From Bolinopsis microptera (Eukaryota; Ctenophora; Tentaculata; Lobata; Bolinopsidae): a DNA stretch of 64,000 nucleotides. This document shows, piece by piece, positions 23,401 through 35,400 of the stretch. A program made the position numbers and the translations under genes. The notes beneath the pieces were generated by a model. That model saw nothing but the letters and a program-made list of their open reading frames with translations. It searched no databases and was not told where the DNA came from. The stretch lies in NCBI RefSeq assembly GCF_026151205.1, contig NC_087084.1, positions 10,877,453 through 10,941,452 on the forward strand, read 5' to 3'. Within the stretch, counting starts at the first letter, position 1, and each line of letters opens with the position of its first letter.

Positions 23401-26400
23401 CATTATTGACAAGCATTTCTAGAAAGGGTCTTTTGTAATTGTTCGACTTTTTGTCCTTTGAGTTCCTGGTTGGGAGTTCTTGGGGGTGTAGTCTTCTGGC
23501 AGGGGAATGAAGCTCTCGTAGCCACATTTCTCTCCTTTGATGAAGTCAATGTCATGGCCGATACGCGAGTTGAAGTCACCACAGGTAATAACATCGCCTT
23601 TACTTAGAAGAACATTAAGAAATTGGTCCAGTTCACGGATGGTGTCAAAGCCCGAAATATCTGAGTTTTTAGAGGAAGTGTTAGCTGGCTTAATGTATGA
23701 GTTAACAATGAATATATCATTATCTACGCCAAAGTAATTTTTTTCAAGTTTACAGGCAACAACATCTTCAATTGTGGATTTTTCAAGTTTTACGCCTTTG
23801 GCTATTTCGTTTTGGACCATGATGCATACGCCACCATGTTTTTTGTCCCGGCGGGTTTTATTGAAGGACCTGAAGCCCGAGTGTTTGACCGGTTGTCTTA
23901 TTTCTTGAAGGCAGACAAAAGGAAACTTGTCAAAGACGGCACAAAATTGAGGGTCATCAAACTTAGAGCCAAAATTTGTATTTGTTGATTGGATGTTCCA
24001 GCTTATAATTTTGGATTGTAAATTCATAGTATTTTTCAAGAGGTTGGGTTGGTGGTTTGAAGACTAAAATTTAGAATGGAAGCTCAAACTCTCTGAAGAT
24101 CTTGTCGAGGGTGTCTCTCATGGTGTTGGTGATTGCATGCATTCCTCTGTCTGACAGATGGAGATTATCGCGGAAGTACATCGAGTTCTGCTTGGGAGTG
24201 GACTGCGTGTTAATGAATAACTTATCATTTCTCTGAAGGAAAATCCTTTTTGTTTTAGGGTCCTCGTCTTGCTGCTGATTGACCAATAAGGACAGGGATC
24301 TCCTCAAGGAAAAGACGTGTCGGTTCTGATAGGTGTTTCCGTTTAGTAGGGGGCAAGAGATGACCAGTCTGGTGGTGGGAGATACTAGTTCTAACATTTC
24401 ATTAAAGATCTTGAAGTTGTCGACGATTTTGGTGATGTCCTCTCCTTTGTGTATATCATTGATGCCGAGATGTACATATATTAGTTGAGGCTTCTCTGTT
24501 GCTATTTGACTCCCCATCATGTATTCTCCGGTCAGTGATTCACTACATGTAAAGTCAATTCTTTTGAAATTCGACCTATATTTCCTAAATTCCAAGCATG
24601 ACTCATCGATGTGTCTCATAATTGAATCGGTAACGAGCCAAACGTTGATGGGTTGACCACTTTCGACCATGACTTTGAGGGAGGGCTTTGTTGGATCGGG
24701 GAAACCAAATTTAGGAGAAGGCGAGGCTAGGTTCGGTTGTTCTCCTAACGTTGCTATTTCTTTTATCAAAGGGTCAGTTTGAATTGCAACCTCGCACATT
24801 TGGTGTGTTACAAACGCGTGGATATCTTTAATTTGTTCCCTTGTTTCATCGCAGAAGACACTATTGTAGTAGCTCCCCATGTCTTCCACCGATTTCTTCA
24901 TGATGTCTACTCCATTTTGACTAAGGTCGTTCAGAATCTTCCTCATTGACTGAAGGTCATCTTTCGTGCCGTTTATGTTCTCCACAAGGTCATCAATCTT
25001 ACCATTGCACTCCTTTATCGTTTGTGTGAACACATTTGTCTTGCTCAGATTTTCGATTCTGTTGTTGCAATCACTCACTGCACTGTATCTCAACTCTGTC
25101 TTGCCACTGAGTACGCACAACGTGCCAGACATAAGGGCCGCTTTGTGGGTTACTTGACTCCCAGCTTGGGTCTTGATGTACATGGGGCGTGGATCCTTCA
25201 GACCAAGTGCCAACACTGCAACTACTGGACAGAAATTGCTGTTTTCCTGGCTAGTGTTGCCGTATGGAATGCTGTGTGAGGGGTCATTCATCCGATAAAT
25301 AGTGGTCTTGTCAAACTTAACATCCAACTGAAAAACGTCCTCAACCGTTTTGTTGATACGATCCTGGTGGCATTTGACAAAAGAGCAAAGTTCAGACGGT
25401 TCGTCCAGGTTTACGGATAGTTCAGACATTTTAGGGGTTGCGGTCTTCTTAAGCTTCTTTGCCCCCTTTTTTAGATCAACATCTGTCAGTTTGGTCTCCA
25501 CACCATGTTTGAGGACGATTTTGTACCTATCTTTGTTGCTTGGTGTACAGAGTTTCCCAACAGTAGCAGTGAGTTCTGCACAGGGGTTAGCATTGCTCTC
25601 AGTACTGATGTAGTCGCTTATGTAACCAAGCTTGCAGGACTTCCCTTTGTCAAGAAATATCTCACCGTCATCTCTGATCCACACTGTGCTCCGCCTGTTT
25701 GTATCACTCTTTGTCTGTGAACCTGAAAGACTTGACTCAGATCCAGCATCATCACTTGTTTCAGTGTTACCCCAGCTCACGTTACTTAGACGTCTGTTGA
25801 GCTTCTTGGCGGGAGTTTTCTGGCAAGATGATTGCACATTGTTGGTCGGCTTCAGGAGACCTTCAGTGGCACTTACTTCGGTAATATCAGTGTCGTTATC
25901 CTCTGTCTCACTTGATTCTTTAACCTCGTCTGTTTTCCCAGAGCCGTTCGCCATCATCACTGTTGCATTAGTCAGCCAAGGTGGTGGAAACAAACTTCCA
26001 AGTTTCAAAACAGAAAAATCAAAAATTGAATTGGAAAAACAACCGGGTTGAGAGATCTGTTTACACGAGGTTTTACTAGAACTAAGACATTGGTTTTCTA
26101 CTTTTTCATTGACGTAAACAGGAACGGTAGGGGCCAGTGGTCTGCTTCTGAGTTCCCTAAGTAAAAGTAGCAAAATAGCGGCTATGAGCGTCGCAACAAG
26201 GAAGCAGAGGCTCAAAAGGACAACTACAGCTATCTGAAACCAGTCCCCAACTCGCAGAGACCTGTCACTACCCAATCTGTTACACTGTGCACTGTGAGTG
26301 GGATTGTGAGGAGTGTATGTGGGGGAGTTGCTATGCTGAAGGACAAGTACACTCAGTTGAGACGCGGTTCGCGACGCATGCGGAGACAAGGCGCGAGGAG

Positions 26401-29400
26401 GCTGAGCTCTACTAGTGGGCTCTGGCTGGGAAAGACCAGCGGGCGCGGAACAAAACCTAGAAGAGGCGTGCAGCAGTGACATGGCTGAGCAAGAGGACCG
26501 TAACATACTCGTCATAAAACCGTCATTAAGTTCATTCATAACGTTAGAGATATATCTACTGCATATGTTATAAATTAAATTGCTGTTTAAACGCTCGAAA
26601 CTGTAACTCACATTCCAAAACCACACTATAAATTCATGTCCTTGTCTGCCCCATACCTCAAAGTAATACATGCAAGTTCCTACAATGTTCATCAATGTTT
26701 TAACGCAGGACTGCAATAACTCCAGGAATATTAGCTCGAAAAGTCTTGTGCAATGTACAATTACTATTTTAATATGTTCTATTGCGTGTAATGTACTTTT
26801 ACAAATAGTTCTTCTTATCTCTATGTAGTTGTACGACTGATAGTGGCCATTACAGCAATTATCATTTAAAGTTTCCAAACCATTTCTAGAGTGGTAATTC
26901 GGTGTCTGTTCGATGTTTGTTGAGTTTATGTTCTGTTTTGTGTTGCAGTTCCAATCTATTCCTCCATCTGAGATGTTGCTGCCAGGATCGTACGTTAGAC
27001 TAAGTGCAGGAGCGGTAGCAGTCGGGACTGTGCCAGGACCATAAGTTAGACCATAAGTTAGACCAAGGGGTGGATCAGGAGCAATCGGGACTGTGCCCTG
27101 GCTGGCCAGCATGGCCGCCAGGGCGATTGTTGATAATATTGTGGCTGACGTGGCTTTTTCGAATCAACGCGCATTAAAATCAGACCAAATCAACGTGTAC
27201 AAATGTATATATGATCTGTCATATGAACTCTACCCCAGATCTAGCCCATTTCTAGGTCAATTATATTCAATCCATGGATCACATCATTAATTATACGCCA
27301 CAAGCTTCAAGCTTGCATGTTAATTACTTGATGACGTATATGGTGGATCATATCACTCCGGCCCCAAAGTCTTGCATGCGAATCAGCCATCAGGGTACTA
27401 TTGTGCCCTGAGTCGGGAACTATAAACTATTGTGCTTTGATACTCAGACCTGCATGACAAAAAAGGAACAACTGTGTCTCACACGTAAAATCGCGCTCAA
27501 GGGGTCTGGTAGGATATGCCAATTGCATATCATTTCTGATATTGATAATAACTTGTCTAATCTTGTTCCAACGTTCTGCTTGTTGATTTGATATTTTACC
27601 TATGTCTACTGCTAGGCCTTAACAGTAAACACCATCGGTCTGGTCGTATAACTCTTAGAAATGCGGAACTTATTGTGTAATTACAAACTATGGATGATGA
27701 TTAATCACTCTACACTCAACTGTCCCGTGAATTTTTTAACATGTTCTCTATGTGGCCCTGAATGACTATTCGAAATCCTATTCCTCTTATCTGATTCCAA
27801 CTGTAACCCTAACCCAATCTCTAACTGAAGCCCTAACCCTAATGAGAAATTAGATCAACTTCCCTGTATGATCGTATCACATGATCGAAACAGTTTTTCG
27901 CCGATATCTCACCCCGTCGATATATCACCAGGGGAGCATTTTTATATCATGTGGGGTGATTCGGAATCAGCGTTCGAAAATACATTGATTCAGAAAAATC
28001 TCAAACATCGAGTGTATAGTGATTTAGCACGCTCGGACACTGACAGGGTTAACCCTTCAAAATTGATTTTAATGCAATAGATGTTTGATATATATATCAA
28101 ATGTTTGATATATATATCAAACTGTTCATTTTAGAACAGTTAGAAGTTATTATATATTATATAACTTTATTCAAATCAAAAATAGAACATAAATGAACAT
28201 CTTAAAGATCTGATAAGTAGCCAGAAAAAAAGAAATACTGATACACAAGCTATAACAACTTCTTCCATCCCGCTCTATCAGAGGCTAAAAGTCTTAAATT
28301 GTACAAATCGTCTTATTATTATTATAAAACAGGATCTTACCGACAAAAATGATTCTTAAAAATACCTTAATGCGGTAAACTGTACCCTTGAAAAAGATTT
28401 TCCCAACATCTGTTGCATGCAGCTATATCTTTAATTTCGTTCAATTCATATAAGTTGTTTATTTGCAAACTTCTACTATTTAAATCACTTCTTAAAACCG
28501 ATAACAAGTTCATTCTAGGTCTCCCCAATCTTCCAATGAATAAATTATCTGATTCAATAGCAAATGAGAGAGCCGTTTGGGCTGGGGTGTTCTCCATACT
28601 CCTGAGAATGTGTCCAAACATTTTCCACCGCTGGTGTTCAATACGCTTGGATAACTTTTCAACTTTGCACCTTTCATACAATGCTTTGTTGCTTATCATA
28701 CCTTTAGGCCATTTGATGTTTAAAATGGACCTGAGGTGTCTACGATGGAGTGTGTCCATTTTCTCCATGGTTGCTTTCTTAGGACTCCAACTATTTGAGT
28801 TGTAAATCAATACAGATACAACTTGAGCATCGTATAACCTCAGCTTTCTTTCAAGGGATATTTTCTTACCAGACAGCCAAACTTTTTCAAAGTTCTTAAA
28901 AGCAATCTCAGCTAGGATTCTTCTTCTTTGAATGTCCTTCTCAGTACACAGTAAGGAACCTAGTGACTTGTTACTTCGCCATGGTTCGTTATTAGCTAAT
29001 GGCTGACCGTTTGTATCTTTATCAGATTTTTTCGCTAGGTAGAAGGTACTGAATTCAGTTTTACTTTCATTTACTTGGAGGTTCCAGTCTTTGAGAATCT
29101 CCTTCACTGTAGGAAGGAAAATTCTCAGTACAAATCGTCTGTATTTACAAATGGAATGTTCCTACTACCTAAATCAAATTTAATAGTATTAAGCAAGTTC
29201 GACTGGTGTCTGCCTACTCTACCCTTTTTGGTACTCTGACTCTCTACTGCAAAGTGTAATGCAAGCTGTGCAGGTGAGTTGTTATCACTGCGAAGGACAT
29301 GTCCGAGCATCCTCCATCGTGCACATGCAACACGCTCACTGAGTGGAACCACTTCACATCTCTTGTAAAGGGTGTCGTTTTTGATTATATTAGGGTAAGT

Positions 29401-32400
29401 CATTCTGATGATTTGCCTCAGATGCTTTCTGTAGCAGATATCCAGTTTACTCAGTAGCTGCTTTGAAGCAGCCCAGCAGCTACAATTATACATTAAGACG
29501 GAGACCACCTGGGCTTCGTAGATCTTAAGTCTGGTCTTAAGAGGTATGCGTTTACCTTGTTCCCAAACTTTCTTGTAGGTTTGGAAAGCAAGATTTGCCA
29601 GAATACATCGTCTTTTTATGTCCTCGTTGCTGCACAATTTGGAACCAAGTGAGATAGATGATCTCCAGGGCTCTCTTCCTCGAAGTGGCTCTCCTTTGTC
29701 ATCAACTTCGTTCTTCTCGGCCAGATAGATATGTGTGAACTCTGTTTTTGATTCGTTGACAAAAAGATTCCACTCCTCCAATATCTCCTTGCATATTGGT
29801 AACATGGACTCCAAATTCTTTTTATCCTCGTCTGTGAAGTCTGCGTCGTCTGCGTACTCCCACTCAAGAGGTAGCAGGTTTTCAGCAAACGGAGGGTTGG
29901 GTCTTAGATAAGACATAAAGGCACGAAGGTGATAAAGTGCGCCAGCCAAATACAGGGTGAAAAGGTTTCCAGACAAACTATCACCTTGGAACGCACCTAT
30001 CGTGACAATGAATTCCCCTGATACGGTAGACCTCACTTTAATCTTCAGTTTGGTACATGAGAGTAGGTACCTTACCAGTCGGATGTCGTCTTCACTACAA
30101 CCAGCATCAGCAAGAAGTTCTAGCAAAACTGATCTCTTAATGGTGTCGAATGCAGATGACATATCAATACCCATTTTGTGTAGAGACCAGCGTTTCTCCT
30201 TCACAACTGAAACTTATAGGATCCGTTGTGTCCAAACAATATTTGCACAGCTATGGCCAGGCTTGTAGGCATTTTGCCAAGGTCCTGTGTACTGAGAAAC
30301 TTGTCTTTGAATGCGTCTAAGGACTATCATGGACAATATCTTCCTGGTGCCGTTTAGAAGACAAAGAGGGCGCAGACTTTTTAAAGGTCCACGGCTTACA
30401 GGTTTTGCAGTGGGGTAAGGAATCCTTCAGTGAATGAAGGTACATGTTCATGACGTTCAAATGATTGATTGGTCAGCTGTGCAAATGTAGAATAGAAAAT
30501 AGGTGGGGAGTGTTTAAGGAATTCGTTAGGAATACCATCAGGACCAACAGCCTTACCATTTCTTAGCTTTTTGGCAGCTTGTTCCACTTCAAAGGATGTG
30601 ATGGGATTGTTTAGTGGCTGAGGACTGCCAACAAACGGCTCAAGTGGAGGTTCGCTGTCTGGTCCTGTGTAGTGTTGCTCAAAATAGTTGCGTATAATGT
30701 CAGCTTTGTCACGCTCATTATCTACCAGTTGATTGTTGTCGTTAAAAACAGAGATGGAGTCTGATTTCTTGTTACCTGATAGTTATTAGTTGCCGGACAG
30801 CTTCAAACATTTTACGGCCATCGTCTGTATTATTGATAGAGTCTGTAAGACTGTTTGCAACTTCTATTCTGAGAGTATTCAGTCGCTTCTTAATGTCATT
30901 TGAGAGTTTGTTAATTTTTGATCTCAAGTCCTTTCTGTCTCTGTATTCATTATTATTCAGAAGTTGTAGCAATCGTTTTCTTTCCTCTGACATTTTAACA
31001 ACTTCACTATCAGAAGAGTGGTGTCTCTTTCGCTGTGACTCGCGTAGACCCACAGTGGAGATAGCAGCAGTCTCAACACTTTTAAATAGTTTACCGAACT
31101 GTTGACAAGTATCATTAGAAGAATAGTCAGGTTCAGATACTAGTCGGTTGATATTATCAGTAAGTACAGATTTAAACTGTTGTTGCGCTGCAATGCTACC
31201 TACAAGAGTGGTTGTGTTGTATGCCTTCTGAGTAGTCCTCTTCTTCCTGTAGAAACTATAACGCAGGGAAAAATCTGCTTTCGCAACTACAAGCTTGTGG
31301 TCACTGCGGTGCTTAGTTCCTGCATATGACCTTGCATCAGTCAGTAGTGCTTTGCTCCTGGACTTGCAAAGTATATAGTCTATCTGTGAGAAGTATGGTT
31401 TACTCTTTCGGGTGGATTGGTCTCTTATCCATCCAGTGCGTGTAGTTATATGCCTGCTGCTGTGGGAGAATGAAGTATTGGTAGCAAATAAGCCATTTGC
31501 TGCCAGAAAATGTAACAATCTCTCTCCATTCTCGTTCCTTCTACCAACACCATGCCTACCTATGTGCTGCTGTAAACCATTTTCTTCATCAACAAGTGAA
31601 CGCTTGCCTAACTTGGCATTGAAGTCACCTAACATCCATACTTCAAATCGAGCAGGAACACTGATAGCCTCAAGAAGCTCACCATAAAATTGATCAGCTA
31701 GTTGAGGGTTCTGGACTGATTTTGGATTAGTAGGACTGTAACAATTAATAATTCTGATATAACAAGGTGGTTTGTTTACCCAATTGGGCTTTAGTTTAAC
31801 GTCCATGTAAACGACTCTGTCACTGATCTGATGATGTGATAAAACACTGTCCATAAAACGCTTGTTAACAACAAAACCAAGACCTCCATGTCTACCCTGC
31901 TTCTGGTCAAACAGAAACAGTCTATGATGACCGGGAAGTGTTGTTTCCAAGAATTCACGAGTTTTGGTTTCTTGTAAGGCCAAAATATCTAAATCGTATC
32001 TGTCGATGTCCTCTGCAACAAGATGTTGCCTGTGAGTGGTGGAGAGACCACAAACATTCCATGTCCCAAAATTGAGTGTCGTACTAGCAATGATGGAAAA
32101 AGTTGCACAAAGAAGGTATCCAGCGATCTTTGTCGAGGCGATAAACTTACTGGCTGCTTTCACTGCCATGCGGACTCGTTACTGTCACACACCATCCTAA
32201 AAAATAATAATATATACTAACTTAGCTTCTAACTGTTCTAAAATGATACTTTTTCTTGATCGATTAAACCCTAGGCCCAGTGTGTGTTGAAGATGGTGAT
32301 GATGGTTTATCGTACAGAGGAGATGTGGCTGTCACGGTATCAGGACGCGTCTGTCAGAGATGGGACTCTCAATCACCTAATAAACACGGTGTAACTCCCG

Positions 32401-35400
32401 AGAGGTGAGTTTTCTTGTTGCTTTTTCAGACCTTGCGCAGGAAAATGTGTCTTTCGTGATAAATTACGGCTTCAAAATGTTCTAAAATTATTAATAATTA
32501 ATCAATAGAATGGGGAGTGTTATAAAGTTGTTGTAATTTATAAGTGTATATTCACCTACAAGCATAACTGCTTGGCGTGATGGGGTATATCTTTGATTGG
32601 TCGAAGGTCTTTCAACAACACAGCATCATCACTTCCATAGTAGTCCCCGGCTTATGACGGGTTCATAGCGGTATTAAACATGTCATAATTCAATGACGGG
32701 TTCATAGCGGTATGAAACATGTCATAATTTCTTTGTGAGACCATGCAATTATATAGTGATGTGAACACAATTCAAATTTAATTCGAGGTTTGCAAAAGAT
32801 TTAATCACAAAATTTTCAGATACCCCAATTCAGGACTGAACGATAACAACTGCAGGAATCCAGATGGGTAAGTCTTCCTACACAAAGCATACCACTGTCA
32901 TGAAGTTGACACGAAAGTAGGGGCAAAGTATCAAATATTAATTAATTGAAATTTACAAAAACACCAAACCGAAAGGGGATCCTGAAATGATCCATGAAGT
33001 TGCTTTTGAGAATCCCACAATAATGTGTTAATCTATTCTTCAGTGAACCAGGCCCCTGGTGTTATAATGCTGAAGGAACTTTCCCCCGATGGGAGCTCTG
33101 TGGTGTACCTACATGTAGATCTTATACTGGTAAGTATACCTATTTTTGAATGTTTCAAACTAAAGCTAGAGAATTGCCTACAGAAAGAATATTATTTTGA
33201 GTATACGCAGGGTGATCCTTTATTAGAAACCCGCTAGTCAAAAGCTTTGTTCGAGGAAATTTTTAAAATCAGTTATGTTTTAATTTTATCATTCCTTCCG
33301 TAACGAGGTGGTTTTATTCGAAAAAATCAAATACTTTGGTTGTACTTGTTATAGTGGACGGGATGATGATAAATCACTCTACACTCGACTGTCACGTGAC
33401 TTTTTTAACATGTTCTTTATGTGGCCCTGAATGACTATTCGAAACCCTAATCCTCTTATCTGATTCAAATCCTAACCCTTACCCAATCTCTAACTCAAAC
33501 TGAATCATATGCAGATGCTGAAGCCCTAACCCTAATGAGAAATTAGATCAACTTCCCTGTATGATCGTATCACGTGATCGAGACAGTTTATTCGCCGATA
33601 TCTCACCAGGAAAGCATTTTTATATTATGTGGGGTGATTCGGAATCAGCGTTCGAAAATACATCGATTCAGAAAAATCTCGAACATCGAGTGTAAAGTGA
33701 TTTAGCACGCTCGGACACTGATCGATTAAACACTAGGCCCAGTGTGTGTTGAAGATGGTGATGATGGTTTATCGTACAGAGGAGATGTGGCTGTCACGGT
33801 ATCAGGACGCGTGTGTCAGAGATGGGATTCTCAGTCACCTAATAAACACGGTGTAACTCCCGAGAGGTAAGTTTTCTTGTTGCTTTTTCAGACCTTGCAC
33901 AGGGGAAATGTGTCTTTCCTGATAAATTACGGCTTCAAAATGTTCTAAATTATTAACAATCATAGATTATAGAATTAATTAGTCATAATTTCTTTGTGAG
34001 TATATAGTGATATGAACACAATTCAAATTTAATTCGAGGTTTTGCAAAAGATTCTATCACAACAACATTTTCAGATACTATAATGCAGGACTGAACGATA
34101 ACTACTGCAGGAATCCAGATGGGTAAGTCCAAAGTCTTCCTACACAAAGCATACCATTGCCATGAAGCCAAATTCTAAATATTTTTGGCGCTTCACAGCC
34201 TGAATTTTTTTTTCAGTTCTCTGCGACTAATTGCGCATTTTCCTTTAAATCTGAGGACCAAATTCGCGTATTTTCCTTCAAATCTGCGGGCCAAATATCA
34301 CGTTTTCAAAAAGTATATGAAACTAATCACATCCACAGTCTTCCGAATGTAGGTACGGACTTTGAAACCCGAACAAATATTTATGGCTCATAATGATCAG
34401 GGTAGCATGAATAATGAACAAAAGTAGTTTCCAAGAAAATTTTGAACATTTTTGACTTAGAAAATTGTTGGTAAAAAAACGAAAACAAATTTGTTTCCCA
34501 AAAATTTTTAGAAACTTAAATTAAAAAGATGGCCCTTTTTGGCCCCTTGCCCAGATTTTATGGGGGGATGCCCCCTGCCCCCCCGCCTCCTACACCCCTG
34601 GGCCTGGGGCAAAGTGTCAAATATTAATTAATTAAAATTTACAAAAACACCAAACCGAAAGGGGATCCTGAAATGATCCATGAAGTTGCCTTTGAGAATC
34701 CCACAATATATTGTGGTTACTGTTAATCTATTCATCAGTGAACCAGGCCCCTGGTGTTATAATGCTGAAGGAACTTCCCCCCGATATGAGCTCTGTGGTG
34801 TATCTACATGTAGATCTTATACTGGTAAGTATACCTATTTTTAAATGTTTTAAACTAAAGCTAAAGAATTGCCTACGGACAAAATTATATTTTGAGTATA
34901 CGCAGGGTGGTCCTTTATTAGAAACCCGCTAGTCAAAAGCTTTGTTCGAGGAAATTTTTAAAATCAGTTAAATGTTTTAATTTTATCATTCCTTCCATAA
35001 CGAGGTGGTTTTATTCGAAAAAAATCAGATACTTTGGTTGTAATTGACTGGATGTCTGTACCGAAAGGACCGTGGCCACAGGATCGGCTCCTCGATCCTA
35101 GCTTGCTAGGTTCGCCATTGTTGTTGTTGTTGTTGTTGGACGGGATGATGATTAATCACTCTACACTTGCGACTGTCGCGTGACATTATCTATTCGAAAC
35201 CTTAACCCTCTACTGGCTACTCTAACCCCAACCCTAACCCTAACACAATCCCAAAGTGAAGCATATGCTGAAACCCTAACCCTAACATACAGTTTTCCAA
35301 CAATATTTCGCCAGGGTAACCCTATGTCATGTGGGGTGATGAATTTTAAATGTTATTTTACTTTGAAACTGCAAAAAAATACGTAGTCTTGAAGGAAAAT

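Larger units (their letters stand above)
22096..27112 (-). mobile_element. L2/CR1-type LINE lacking reverse transcriptase
   Basis: Leftward order: ORF1-like frame (27112-24071), endonuclease/exonuclease/phosphatase domain (24039-23419 plus a shifted continuation to about 23270), then directly the post-RT C-terminal domain (23186-22368, with [19 protein letters not shown] and [10 protein letters not shown]). The 3' UTR ends in four to five copies of TTGTATTCC at 22096-22136, a tandem tail typical of the CR1/L2 clade. About 1.5-2 kb encoding the RT is absent, so this copy cannot move by itself. It sits inside the FLYWCH-MULE. Confidence 0.78.
21225..27375. mobile_element. MULE-type transposon with L2-like LINE inside
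   Basis: Inverted terminal repeats: 21293-21370 and 27220-27297 are 78 bp each with four mismatches, and weaker similarity continues outward (GACTTTGGG.CCGGA on both sides). Inside the left end a FLYWCH protein frame reads rightward. A LINE reading leftward fills the rest. Combination of a FLYWCH N-terminal finger and long inverted repeats points to a Mutator-like element (family knowledge). Most of the transposase is missing, so the element is defective. Confidence 0.62.
28126..32246 (-). mobile_element. LINE with endonuclease and YADD reverse transcriptase, 21-bp inverted flanks
   Basis: Leftward: endonuclease (32169-30772), RT in broken frames (about 30770-29141, motif EYADDADF), then an insertion of a second LINE, then the RT protein's last residues ([16 protein letters not shown]) to a stop at 28250 and an AT-rich 3' end near 28150. 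Comparison with the duplicated unit at 33704-33737 shows that about 28044-32257 is extra sequence in the intron. A perfect 21-bp inverted repeat (28126-28146 and 32226-32246, core TTTTAGAACAGTTAGAAG) brackets it, unusual for a LINE. Confidence 0.72.

Noticed and set aside
28367-32169. A cellular craniofacial-development-like gene
   Set aside because: The endonuclease is followed by reverse-transcriptase blocks including YADD, so it is a LINE.
33025-34932. Two short frames ([15 protein letters not shown] type)
   Set aside because: Out-of-frame readings of the third kringle exon.
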